DNA of 64,000 nt from UBA6168 sp041392505 (GCA_041392505.1 JAWKLX010000045.1:1-64000); one strand, 5' to 3'; shown: positions 1 to 9,682, counted from the first letter of the stretch. Numbers and translations: made by a program. Notes: generated by a model from the sequence alone, not told the origin.

Positions 1-813
1 CAAACTAAAATCAACGCCATAGTCAGCAAAATTGGGCCTTGATCCGGCAATTGCACCTAATTTTATTTGCCCAGCACCGTGTTCATATTGTAGTCCATCA
101 ATAGCCCCCATATTAGAAATTCGGGGATTAATTTTTCGGCCTACCGTTAGACTTGACGTTTTATTAAAATCATATTTAGCGGAAAGGGAATAAATTTTTA
201 GAGCGTCGCTTAAATTGTTTTTTACCCGGTCCCATTCCCCAATGGTGTGGCGGAACGTAATATAATTATCAGTCGAAAAACGGGAATTTTTTAAATTATT
301 CCCCCGAAAAGAAAAAGCGTAGCGCATACGATGCCGCTCAATTCCATTCGATATATTACTATAGGATGCAGCCGATAATCGCCCTTTTATATTTTGCTTA
401 AATGATTCCTCCTCTTCTTCTTTATCGGGTGTCACGGGGATAACCGCAGCGGGTGGTGCAGGCTTGGTTTTTTCCTCCGTTTTTTCAGGTTCTTTTATTT
501 CCGGTTCAATTATTTTTTCAAATTTCACGGAACGGACTTCATCCGCAACTAATATTTCTACATTTTCAATAATAGGTTTGCAAACACAAGAAATGGATGA
601 TTTATTTTCAACTAATAAGGCGGGAATAAATTGGTTATTTTTCAACAGCATTAATGTGTCACCTACATTAATATTTTCCGTGTTGTCGAATTTGACATAA
701 ATATTTTGGGAAGAAACATAAGATACTTTTCCGGTTTCAATATTGGATTTTACCTGTGCGGAGATGGACAGGGAAAAGAGGGTAAACAGGAATGTAGTGA
801 TAACGTTTTTCAT
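1..813 (-). CDS. Probable outer-membrane beta-barrel protein, 3' end outside window
   Basis: The reading frame is open from an ATG at 813 to the window edge (271 codons, no stop seen). Residues 1-20 are a signal peptide ending in SISAQ. A small beta-rich domain follows (about 21-100), then a Pro/Glu/Lys linker with an acidic run, then alternating aromatic/polar strands such as YAFSFRG and YITFRHTIG that look like a transmembrane beta-barrel. It lies downstream of the giant cytochrome on the same strand, with a 322-bp gap holding a palindromic element. That position fits a porin partner for a surface cytochrome, but this is inference: without the remaining sequence it could be any outer-membrane channel. 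No named family recognised. Confidence 0.7.
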   Translation of the reverse strand, partial: MKNVITTFLFTLFSLSISAQVKSNIETGKVSYVSSQNIYVKFDNTENINVGDTLMLLKNNQFIPALLVENKSSISCVCKPIIENVEILVADEVRSVKFEKIIEPEIKEPEKTEEKTKPAPPAAVIPVTPDKEEEEESFKQNIKGRLSAASYSNISNGIERHRMRYAFSFRGNNLKNSRFSTDNYITFRHTIGEWDRVKNNLSDALKIYSLSAKYDFNKTSSLTVGRKINPRISNMGAIDGLQYEHGAGQIKLGAIAGSRPNFADYGVDFSL

Positions 814-858
814 AAAAAAAACTGTTACTCGATTTCAGTAGATTGATAAAAAATCTGA

Positions 859-1100
859 GTGCATGACAAAAATGGAATAGGCATTTTTACAAATGCGGAG
901 CAGGTTGGGAATATTTTCAATTGAACCTCGCCAAGTGCTCCTCAAAAGGATTTTAAGGGGGGAAACGGATTAAAATCCGTTTCCCCCCTTAAAATCCCCG
1001 TAGGGGCATCCCGAAGCATGTTCGGGACAAGCCGTTGGTGTGTCGCAAGAAGATGGAGATATCCTGCCCCGCATTTCAAAGTGTATTTTTGTCTTGTACT
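859..1100. repeat. Palindromic element, family 1, copy A
   Basis: Terminal inverted repeats are formed by AAATGCGGAGCAGG at 891-904 and its near complement at 1063-1076. Weaker matches (a GACAAAAAT-type block) extend outward to about 861 and 1100. An exact hairpin core lies at 948-997 (24-bp arms, tiny loop), flanked by CCAAGTGCTCC on the left and AGGGGCA on the right. A minor hairpin CCCGAA..TTCGGG is at 1009-1027. Copies B (14275-14495) and C (24044-24262) share the ends and flanks but differ in core sequence. It fills most of the gap between the giant cytochrome and the barrel gene. Small ORFs across it are read-through of the palindrome. Confidence 0.85.
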
Positions 1101-1135
1101 AAATAAAAATTGCAACGCTAATTTCCCTGCAAATA

Positions 1136-4100
1136 TTAGTCTTCTCCTGTTGGATGGCAAGAATAACATGCTGGACTGGAATAAGAATACCCTGAAACCC
1201 CCTGATGGTCATCTGCTACTTCAACAGGATCATCATGTTCATGGCAATCTATGCAGCTGAAGGTGGAGAAATTCCCGCCCAAATGGCAGTCCGTGCAGAG
1301 GTTCCACTCATCCTTATGTTTTCCTGAATAAATTGGGAAATACATGCCATCATGATCAAAGGTTGCTGGCGACCAAGCTGTCTCGGAATGGCAGTCTTCG
1401 CAAGTCGTTGGGAAACCGGCAGACGAGTGGTTCGGGTTGTTCGCACTGTTATAATCATTTTCGTGGCAGCCAAAACAGGTGTTGGGTGTATTGTTATAGT
1501 TGCCATTGTGGCAAGCCGCACAGTCGTTTTGGATGATTGCGTGAGCCCCATTCAATTGGTAATAATTATTGTGGATCGGGAAGGTCGCAGGCATCCAATC
1601 GGGGTCGGTCGTATGGCACATCGCACAATCCATTGGTATGGCCAACGCCACATGGTTTGGATTGGTGCTCGCATTATAATCAGGCTGGTGGCAGCCCTCG
1701 CAGGTATTAGGTGTGTTACTGTAATTGCCGCCAATGTGGCAAAGCGCACAATCATTGGCGATAGTCGCATGTGCCCCTGTCAATGGGTAAAAAACTGTAT
1801 GGTCAAATGAAGCTGGCACCCAGGCACTCTCATCATGGCAGCTTTGACAATCGGTTGGGAAAGAGGCTGCTGCGTGGTTCGGGTTGGTCGTCTGGTTGTA
1901 ATCGTCTGCATGGCAACCGAAGCAAGTGTTCGGAGTATTGTTGTAGTTACCGTTGTGGCACATGGCGCAATCATTTGCAATCAGTGCGTGCGCTCCGTTT
2001 AACTGCCAATAATTATCGTGGATTGGGAACGTCGCTGGCATCCAATCGGGATCAGTGGTATGGCAATTCATACAATCCGTTGGAATGCCGATCGCCTGAT
2101 GGTTGGGGTTAGTCGTTTGATCGTAATCCGATTGGTGGCAGCCCACACAAGTATTAGGTGTATTGTTGTAATTGCCGTTGTGGCATTCAAAACAATCACT
2201 GGCAATGGCTGAATGCGCCCCATCAATGACCCAGTAATTATCATGGATCGGGAAAGTCGCCGGCATCCAATCCGCTTGGGTAGTGTGACAAGTTTCGCAA
2301 TCAGTTGGAATGCCCAATGCCGAATGGTTCGGGTTGATACTCGCATTATAATCCGCTTGATGGCAGCCGATGCAGGTGTTCGGCGTATTGTTATAGCTAC
2401 CATTGTGGCACTCTACACAATCATTTGCAATAGTTAAATGCGCCCCATCAATAACCCAATAATTGTCGTGGATAGCAAAGGTCGCAGGCATCCAATCGGC
2501 CTGGGTCGTATGGCAGCTTTCACAATCGGTAGGCAGACCCAAAGCAACGTGGTTCGGATCAACACTTTGGTCATAGTCCGCTTGATGACAGCCGACGCAA
2601 GTCGTTGGCGTATTGTTGTAATTTCCATTATGACAGCCGGCACAATCATTGGCTACCGCCAAATGCGCTCCATCCAATACCCAGTAATTGTCATGGTTCG
2701 GGAACAAGGCCGGGTCCCAACCCGGATCGGTTGTATGGCAGCTTTCGCAATCGGTAGGTAGACCTAAGGCGACGTGGTTTGGATTAGCGCTCTGGTCGTA
2801 ATCAGACTGGTGACAACCGACACAGGTATTCGGGGTATTGCTGTAATTGCCGTTGATATGGCACAGCGCACAATCATTGGCAATAACCGCGTGTGCACCA
2901 GTTAGCGGATAAATGGAGTTGTGGTCAAAATTCGCTGGTGACCAAGCATTCTCATTATGGCACTCCGTGCAATCATTGGAAAACTGCAAGGTCTGGTGGT
3001 TGGGGTTCGTGGTATTGTTATAATCATCGGCATGACAGCCAAAGCAGGTGTTCGGAGTATTGTTATAGTTGCCGTTGTGGCAAGCCGCACAGTCGTTGGC
3101 GATGGTAGCGTGCGCACCATTTAATTGATAATAATTATCGTGGATCGCAAAAGTCGCTGGCATCCAATCCGGCTCGGTCGTATGACAAGTGTTACAATCT
3201 GTCGGCAGACCCAACGCAGGGTGGTTGGGGTTAGTCGTTTGGTCAAAATCCCCTTGGTGACAGCCCACACAGGTATTCGGCGTATTGTTGTAATTACCGC
3301 CCACATGGCAGAGCACACAGTCGTTTTCAATTGTTTGGTGCGCACCCGTCAATGGGTAAACACTATTGTGGTCAAAGGTAGCCGGCGTCCATTCATCCTC
3401 ATTGTGGCATTGCACACAATCGGTCGGGAACTGCGCAGCTTGGTGGTCGGGGTTGGTCGTTTGGTTGTAATCGTCGGCGTGACAGCCAAAACAAGTGTTC
3501 GGCGTATTGTTGTAGTTACCGTTGTGGCACGCAGCGCAGTCATTTGCGATAGCGGCATGTGCCCCATTTAGCATATAATAGTTGTTGTGAATAGCAAACG
3601 TAGCTGGCTCCCAATCCGGCTCAGTGGTATGGCAGGTAGCACAATCGGTCGGGATGCCCAACGCCTGATGGTCAGGGTTCGTGCTAGCATTATAATCGGG
3701 GGTGTGGCAGCCCGCACAAGTATTCGGGGTATTGTTGTAATTACCATTATGACACGCTGCACAATCATTCGCTACCGTTAAATGTGCACCATCTAATACA
3801 AAGTAATTATCATGAATAGCAAATGTGGCAGGACTCCATCCTGGGTCAGTTGTATGGCAGGCAATGCAATCCGTTGAAATGCCAATGCCGTCGTGGTCGG
3901 GGTTGGTAGTTTGGTTATAATCCGTTTGGTGGCATGCTGCGCAATCAGTCGGGGTGCCTTGATAACCATTAGCATGACATTCAATACATTCCGCCGTAAT
4001 GTGCGCTCCCGTTAGTGGGAAACCTGTCATGTTGTGGTCGAAATTATCATCGGCGCTGCCCGTTGGGTGGCAAGCAAAACATGCAGAACTGTTGTAGGAA

Positions 4101-7100
4101 TAGCCGTTGACACCCGCGTGCGCATTGTCCGTTTCGGGGTTCATGTGGCAAGTAATACAACTGAACTCCGCATAGTTATTAGGGTTGGTGTGGCAATCAA
4201 CACATTGATCCCACTCTCCATTATGAGCGCCACTGTAGATGGGGAAATATTGAGCATCATGATCGAAAGTCGCAGGCATCCATTCCTCTTCTGAGTGACA
4301 GCTAACGCAATCAGTAGAAAATTGCGCAGCAGCGTGGTTCGGGTTGGTTGTATTGTTGTAATCGTCTTGGTGACAACCGACGCAAGTATTTGGCGTGTTG
4401 TTGTAATTGCCGTTATGGCAAGCCGCACAATAATTTGCGATAGAAAGGTGCGCTCCGTTTAGTTGATAATAATTGTCGTGATCCGGGAAAACCGCAGGCA
4501 TCCAATCTGGGTCAGTGGTGTGGCAGGAGGCACAATCGGTCGGCAGGCCAAGCGCCACGTGATTCGGATTGGTCGTCCCGTCATAATCCATTTGGTGACA
4601 AGCCGAACATTCGGTTGGTGTCCCTGCATAACCCGCTGAGTGACAATCAATACAATCAGTAACCACGTGCTCACCCGTCAGTGGGAAATTGGTCGTATTG
4701 TGATCAAAAATATTGTCCGCATCACCCGTCGGATGGCAGGCGAGACAAGCGGTATTTTCATAAACATAGCCATTCACACTGGTGTGTGCATTATCCGTTT
4801 CGGGGTTGGCGTGGCAAACAATACACGTCACCTCCATATAATTGTTCGGATTGGTATGGCAATCCAAACACTGATCCCATTCGCCTTCATGCGCTCCACT
4901 GTAAATTGGGAAATACTGCGCATCGTGATCAAAGTTGGCAGGCACCCACTCATTTTCCGAATGGCAAATCGTACAATCTGTTGAGAATTGCGCCGAGGTA
5001 TGATTTGGATTGGACGTATTGTCAAAATCTACCTGGTGGCAGCCAATACACTCCGTTGGCGTGTTGGCGAAATTGTTATTCGCATGGCATTGCGCACAAT
5101 CGTTGACAATGAGCCCGTGCACACCGTTTAGCGGATAAATATTGTCATGGTCAAACGAAGACGGCGACCACGCATCTTCCGAATGGCACTCCGTACAATC
5201 GCTGCCGAATTGTGCAGCTTGGTGGTCAGGGTTGGTCGTTCCGTTGAAATCGTCTTGATGGCATCCCACGCAAGTGTTCGGCGTATTGTTGTAATTGCCG
5301 TTGTGACAGGTTGCACAATCATTGGCAAACGCAGCGTGCGCACCATTCAATTGATAATAATCATCGTGATTGGCAAAAGTAGCAGGGTTCCAATCCGGCT
5401 CGGTTGTATTACAGGTTGCACAATCATTTGAAATACCAATGGCGACGTGGTTCGGGTTGATCGTTTGCGTGTAATCCATCTGGTGGCACGCTGCGCAATC
5501 GGTTGGCGTGCCCACATAACCACCTGAGTGACAGTCGATACAGTCCACTTGTAGGTGCTCACCTGTTAATGGAAAGTTGGTGTTGTTGTGGTCAAAAACA
5601 TTCGTTGCATCACCTGTTGGGTGGCAAGCCAAACAAGCCGTATTTTCATAAATATATCCGCCCACGCTCACGTGCGCATCGTCCGTTTCTGGGTTAAGAT
5701 GGCAAGCGACACAGGTATATTCTTTGTAATTGCTTGGATTGGTATGGCAGTCAACACAAGCGTTCCACTCACCATTATGAGCCCCGCTATAGATGGGAAA
5801 ATGCTGGGTGTCGTGGTCGAAAGTGGCAGGGTCCCATGCATTTTCCGTATGACATTCTAGACAATCCATGGAGAATTGCAAATCCACATGAGATGGGTCA
5901 GTCGTCCCGTTGTAATCCGCTGCGTGGCAGCCAAAGCAATCGTTCGGGGTATTGTTATAATCGCCGTTGTGGCAGGTTGCACAATCATTGGCAAACGTGG
6001 CATGCGCACCATTCAATTGGTAATAATCATTATGATTGGCAAAGGTCGCCGGCATCCAATCAGGCTCCGTCGTATGGCAGGAAGCACAATCCGTTGACAG
6101 CCCCAGACTATTATGGTTTGGGTTCATCGTTCCATCAAAATCCATCTGGTGGCAGGCCGCACAATCGGTCGGAGTCCCAGCAAATCCTGCTGCGTGGCAT
6201 TCCAAACATTCAGTTGTCAAATGCGCTCCCGTCAATGGGAAAGCCGTCAAATTATGATCAAAAATATCATCGGCCTCGCCCGTTGGGTGGCAGGCCAAAC
6301 AAGCAGTGGTATTGTAGGAATAACCGTTTACCCCAACATGTTGATTGTCCGTTTCGGGATTTTCATGACAAGTCACACAGGTGTGCTCCGCATAATTGGA
6401 AGGGTTCGTATGACATTCTACACACTCATCCCAAACACCCAAATGTGACCCACTGTAGATCGGGAAATATTCCCCATCATGATCGTAGGTCGTGATTCCC
6501 CAGTCATCCTCGGTATGGCAAACAGCACAATCGGTTGGAAACTGAACAGCGGTGTGACTCGGATTGGTCGAGTTATCGTAATCCAATTGATGGCAACCAA
6601 CGCAATCATTTGGGGTGTTGTTGTAGTCCCCATTATGGCAGGCTGCACAGTCATTGGCGATCGCAACGTGCGCACCTTTCAAAATGTAATAATCGTCGTG
6701 ATTGGCAAAAGTCGCTGGCATCCAATCTGGCTCCGTCGTATGGCAGGTAGCGCAATCCGTTGAAAAGGTTAAATTCTCGTGGTCAGGATTGGTAGTGTTT
6801 TGAAAATCAACAGTATGGCAAGCTGCGCAATCCGTTGGAGTTCCGGCATAGCCATTAGCGTGGCAGGCAATACAATCGACGCCGATGTGCGCCCCTGTCA
6901 ATGGGAAATTGGTCGCATTATGGTCGAAACTTCCATCTTCCGTCCCCGTCGGGTGACAAGCAAGGCAGGCCGAATTTTCGTAGGCATAACCACTTACACC
7001 ATTGTGGGCATCGTCTGTTTCCGGGTTAGTATGGCAAATTGTACAACTGAAAACGGCATAGTCCGAAGCATCAGTGTGACAGGAAGCGCATTCATCCCAA

Positions 7101-8017
7101 GTGCCCTGATGCGCACCACTATAAATGGGGAAATACTCTGTGTCGTGGGCCAAATATTCAGCCGGCATCCAGCCAATATCGGTCGTGTGGCAGGCAGCAC
7201 AGTCGGTCACAAAGTTGGCCAGCTCGTGGTCGGGGCTGGTAGTAGCCGTAAAATCTGCTTGGTGGCAAGAAAAACAATCAGCGGAAGTGTTGGCAAAATC
7301 ACCGCCGACGTGGCACTGCGCACATTCATTTACTTCATGCCCCTTCGTTAAAGGGAAAAAACTATGGTCAAGGGTTTCCGTTCCCCAATCCGGATTTTCC
7401 AGATCATGGCATTCGATGCAATTGGTGGAAAAACCTGCCGCTTGGTGGTCCGGGTTCGTCGTAGCCTGAAATTCATCTAAGTGGCAATTGATGCAATCAT
7501 TCCCGATGCGGTCAAAACGAACTGCCGTTTCTGAAGTATGGCATTCAAAACAAGTGGCCGTGGCATGCACCCCAAGCAACGGAAACCCATTTTCAAAGTG
7601 GAGTTCGGTAATATTATCCACCAACCAATTTTCGGAATTATGGCAACGGGCGCAGTCGGATCCAACCGTCATTTGGTGCAAATCTGTATGGCAAGAAATA
7701 CATTCCGTTTGCGCTTCCGCAAATACCAACGACTCGTGACAGCCCCGGCAATCCACTGTTGCGTGCTGTCCTTCTAAGGCAAAATTTGTTTTGTTGTGAT
7801 GAAATTTGGAAGTATCAATGGGCAGTGGCATCCCAGTCGTCTTTGACTTGGTAGGTTTTACCAACTCTATTTCTTCCCAATGTTTTTGGGAAATTTCCCA
7901 GCCTTCTGGAGAGTGGCAAGCAGCACAGTTGATTTGTAGCGATTCGCCGTGCGGGTTCTGGGAGAACAACGCCTCAGCAATTCCGATCAGTAGTAATATG
8001 GATACCAGTCTGTGCAA
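1136..8017 (-). CDS. Giant multiheme cytochrome c, about 90 CxxCH motifs
   Basis: A 2293-residue exported c-type cytochrome. The start is a TTG at 8017: an in-frame stop lies just upstream and no ATG is available. Residues 1-20 are a signal peptide (LVSILLLIGIAEALFSQ). I count 90 CxxCH motifs by hand, plus one CATCN at residue 870 where the heme-ligating His is Asn. Motifs 1-10 form an N-terminal region. Then come nine-heme super-units of about 222 residues, each beginning with FPIYSGxH (the third enlarged by one three-heme unit), then a long run of three-heme units of about 74 residues (CxxCHNGNYNNTPNTCxGCH..TTNPNH..CHTT..DW.PATF), then a three-heme C-terminal cap. There is no membrane helix and no sorting tail, so it is periplasmic or surface-attached. 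It probably acts as a long electron conduit or reservoir; donor and acceptor are unknown. It lies downstream of the 13-heme paralogue and the regulator pair. Confidence 0.95.
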   Translation of the reverse strand: MHRLVSILLLIGIAEALFSQNPHGESLQINCAACHSPEGWEISQKHWEEIELVKPTKSKTTGMPLPIDTSKFHHNKTNFALEGQHATVDCRGCHESLVFAEAQTECISCHTDLHQMTVGSDCARCHNSENWLVDNITELHFENGFPLLGVHATATCFECHTSETAVRFDRIGNDCINCHLDEFQATTNPDHQAAGFSTNCIECHDLENPDWGTETLDHSFFPLTKGHEVNECAQCHVGGDFANTSADCFSCHQADFTATTSPDHELANFVTDCAACHTTDIGWMPAEYLAHDTEYFPIYSGAHQGTWDECASCHTDASDYAVFSCTICHTNPETDDAHNGVSGYAYENSACLACHPTGTEDGSFDHNATNFPLTGAHIGVDCIACHANGYAGTPTDCAACHTVDFQNTTNPDHENLTFSTDCATCHTTEPDWMPATFANHDDYYILKGAHVAIANDCAACHNGDYNNTPNDCVGCHQLDYDNSTNPSHTAVQFPTDCAVCHTEDDWGITTYDHDGEYFPIYSGSHLGVWDECVECHTNPSNYAEHTCVTCHENPETDNQHVGVNGYSYNTTACLACHPTGEADDIFDHNLTAFPLTGAHLTTECLECHAAGFAGTPTDCAACHQMDFDGTMNPNHNSLGLSTDCASCHTTEPDWMPATFANHNDYYQLNGAHATFANDCATCHNGDYNNTPNDCFGCHAADYNGTTDPSHVDLQFSMDCLECHTENAWDPATFDHDTQHFPIYSGAHNGEWNACVDCHTNPSNYKEYTCVACHLNPETDDAHVSVGGYIYENTACLACHPTGDATNVFDHNNTNFPLTGEHLQVDCIDCHSGGYVGTPTDCAACHQMDYTQTINPNHVAIGISNDCATCNTTEPDWNPATFANHDDYYQLNGAHAAFANDCATCHNGNYNNTPNTCVGCHQDDFNGTTNPDHQAAQFGSDCTECHSEDAWSPSSFDHDNIYPLNGVHGLIVNDCAQCHANNNFANTPTECIGCHQVDFDNTSNPNHTSAQFSTDCTICHSENEWVPANFDHDAQYFPIYSGAHEGEWDQCLDCHTNPNNYMEVTCIVCHANPETDNAHTSVNGYVYENTACLACHPTGDADNIFDHNTTNFPLTGEHVVTDCIDCHSAGYAGTPTECSACHQMDYDGTTNPNHVALGLPTDCASCHTTDPDWMPAVFPDHDNYYQLNGAHLSIANYCAACHNGNYNNTPNTCVGCHQDDYNNTTNPNHAAAQFSTDCVSCHSEEEWMPATFDHDAQYFPIYSGAHNGEWDQCVDCHTNPNNYAEFSCITCHMNPETDNAHAGVNGYSYNSSACFACHPTGSADDNFDHNMTGFPLTGAHITAECIECHANGYQGTPTDCAACHQTDYNQTTNPDHDGIGISTDCIACHTTDPGWSPATFAIHDNYFVLDGAHLTVANDCAACHNGNYNNTPNTCAGCHTPDYNASTNPDHQALGIPTDCATCHTTEPDWEPATFAIHNNYYMLNGAHAAIANDCAACHNGNYNNTPNTCFGCHADDYNQTTNPDHQAAQFPTDCVQCHNEDEWTPATFDHNSVYPLTGAHQTIENDCVLCHVGGNYNNTPNTCVGCHQGDFDQTTNPNHPALGLPTDCNTCHTTEPDWMPATFAIHDNYYQLNGAHATIANDCAACHNGNYNNTPNTCFGCHADDYNNTTNPNHQTLQFSNDCTECHNENAWSPANFDHNSIYPLTGAHAVIANDCALCHINGNYSNTPNTCVGCHQSDYDQSANPNHVALGLPTDCESCHTTDPGWDPALFPNHDNYWVLDGAHLAVANDCAGCHNGNYNNTPTTCVGCHQADYDQSVDPNHVALGLPTDCESCHTTQADWMPATFAIHDNYWVIDGAHLTIANDCVECHNGSYNNTPNTCIGCHQADYNASINPNHSALGIPTDCETCHTTQADWMPATFPIHDNYWVIDGAHSAIASDCFECHNGNYNNTPNTCVGCHQSDYDQTTNPNHQAIGIPTDCMNCHTTDPDWMPATFPIHDNYWQLNGAHALIANDCAMCHNGNYNNTPNTCFGCHADDYNQTTNPNHAAASFPTDCQSCHDESAWVPASFDHTVFYPLTGAHATIANDCALCHIGGNYSNTPNTCEGCHQPDYNASTNPNHVALAIPMDCAMCHTTDPDWMPATFPIHNNYYQLNGAHAIIQNDCAACHNGNYNNTPNTCFGCHENDYNSANNPNHSSAGFPTTCEDCHSETAWSPATFDHDGMYFPIYSGKHKDEWNLCTDCHLGGNFSTFSCIDCHEHDDPVEVADDHQGVSGYSYSSPACYSCHPTGED

Positions 8018-8361
8018 GTAATTCTGTGTAAAATTTTATTGAATATGGGTTTCGGATTTTTATTCTAAGGATCATTCAAAGAATAAGTTCGACATTTCGA
8101 CGAGGTTGTTTTGGTCTTAGATTTTCTTTAAAAGAAGGAGTATTGTTGATACTATGACTGATTTTAAAGAAAAAATAAGGGCAAAAGAATCCGTCCAAAT
8201 GGTGAAGTTATTTTTTGAATGATCCTAAACATAAAGAACACCTTTCCAGTAGATGCTTCGACAAATCTATGACATTTCAAAAAGCGACCATAATTTATAC
8301 TTTGCATTAATGGGTGGCATTTACTGAACTGGAAAATTCTAGGGCTGAACGGGGATTTTTC

Positions 8362-8419
8362 GTAGCTCGGATTTCCCAATCCGAGTTTTTTTTACTCGGA
8401 TTGGGAAATCCGGAGCTAC
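8362..8419. repeat. Long hairpin between the two paralogous cytochrome genes
   Basis: Arms of about 24 bases (GTAGCTCGGATTTCCC.. and its complement ..GGGAAATCCGGAGCTAC) enclose a T-rich loop at 8386-8393. Each arm itself contains the small palindrome CGGATTtcccAATCCG. It sits just downstream of the 13-heme gene and could end that transcript or separate it from the giant gene. A related CGGATTttccAATCCG occurs at 34128-34143 upstream of lon. In the rest of 8018-8424 I see only AT-rich DNA and no gene. Confidence 0.7.
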
Positions 8420-8424
8420 ATTAT

Positions 8425-9487
8425 TCACTCCTCCCCTCTCGGATGGCAGTCATAACATGCCTTGCTTGGAATAGGTATAATTTGACACTTCATCATGCTC
8501 GTTGGCCAGGCTATTGGCATTGTTATGTTCGTGGCAATCGATGCAGCTAAACGAGGAAAAATTGCCCGCTACCGTGTGGCAATCAGTGCATTCATTCCAC
8601 TCCCCTTTGTGTTTTCCACTGAAAATCGGAAAGTATAAATCGTCATGTTGGGTAAATGCCGATGCTGGCCAACCAACCGCAGTGGTATGGCAGATGGTGC
8701 AATCCATTGGAAAATTCCCTGACTCGTGGTCGGGGCTGGTCGTTGCCCGGAAGTCGCTTTCATGACAGGCAAAACAATCCGTTGGCGTATTGGAAAAATC
8801 ACTGTTCTGATGGCATGCCGCACAGTCATTGATCGCATGCCCCTCGGTCAGCGGAAAAAACAGGTGGCCGGAACCTCCTGCTGACCACTGCCAATTCGGA
8901 CTGGCCATGTCGTGACAATCCAAACATTCAGTCGGAAAACCCGCCGCCCGGTGATCGGGCGTGGTGGTAGCCTCATAATCAGGGCGGTGGCAGTTGATGC
9001 AATCGTTCCCAATCCGGTCAAAACGAAGGACTGTTTCCGAAAAATGGCAATCGGTACAAATCGCCAGTGCGTGGTTGCCGAGCAAGGGAAAACCATTTTC
9101 CAAGTGAATTTCATTGATATCGTCCACCAACCAATGCTCCGTACTGTGGCAACGGTACAATCGTCACCGACCGTCATCTGGTGCAAATCGGTGACAAGAG
9201 ATGCAAGTATTTTGTTCAGTGGTAAACTCGAGTGTTGCGTGACAACTCCGGCAATCCACCTCGGCATGCCGATTTTGCAAAGGGAAATTGGTTTGGTCGT
9301 GGCTAAAAACCTCTTCCGTTTTGGGGTTGACCAATGTTCCGGCCTCCCAAGCTGATGCAGGTATTTCCCAGCTATCCGGGGAATGACAGGCAGCACAATT
9401 GATGCGCAAGTCAGCATCATGTGGATTTTGGGAATATGCCTGAACGGCTATCCCAACAATAAAAACAAGGAGCGGGATTTTATTCAT
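8425..9487 (-). pseudogene. 13-heme cytochrome c, paralogue of the giant, carrying frameshifts
   Basis: The ATG at 9487 starts a signal peptide (IPLLVFIVGIAVQAYSQ) and a protein collinear with the N-terminus of the giant cytochrome. Near 9160-9190 the frame is lost for about 13 codons: comparison with the giant suggests loss of two bases after CISCH (CACACC to CACC) and loss of one base before RCH, which together restore the frame but leave a TGA at 9164-9166. A third indel (+1) near 8451 throws the frame off before the C-terminal ACYDCHP motif, whose correct frame ends at 8425. Corrected, the protein has 13 heme motifs: ten match motifs 1-10 of the giant and three match its last three. Either a decaying gene or a product of sequencing error. 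It lies 195 bp downstream of the response regulator gene. Confidence 0.85.
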
Positions 9488-9587
9488 TTCAAAAATTTTC
9501 CTCAACAATCGGCCAATTTAATTCTAACCCAAAAGAAAATATTGGGGCAGTAAACCACTCAATTTGGCGGCTATTAAAGTTTATTCT

Positions 9588-9673
9588 GAAATTAGGAAAT
9601 TAGGAAATTATTAATCGATTGATTTTCAATGTCTAATTTCTCAATTTCCAATTTCCAATTTCTCAATTTCCAA
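9588..9673. repeat. Inverted array of short tandem repeats
   Basis: GAAATTAG repeated about three times on the left faces its complement CAATTTC repeated about four times on the right, so the gap between the response regulator and the 13-heme cytochrome gene can fold into a hairpin with slipped registers. It probably acts as a terminator or attenuator in the leftward transcript. The same design with other oligomers occurs at 37791, 38621 and 54148. Confidence 0.6.
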
Positions 9674-9682
9674 TCCCCCCTG

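Noticed and set aside
942..1169. Short ORF across element A (and similar ones at 14262-14513 and 20587-20784)
   Set aside because: They read through palindromes; their similarity to each other comes from the repeat element, not from protein conservation.
1400..3800. Regular repeats that could suggest a CRISPR array
   Set aside because: The period is about 222 bp, the whole unit is conserved and coding, and there are no unique spacers or cas genes.
5734..6495. 253-codon ORF on the + strand
   Set aside because: Antisense to the cytochrome repeats, with biased composition (Trp, His, Arg) typical of a shadow frame.
1136..8017. Many long open frames on the + strand and in other frames across the giant cytochrome
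   Set aside because: They are shadows caused by the periodic, stop-poor repeat sequence. They have no start context or domain content, while the minus-strand frame is a perfect CxxCH series.
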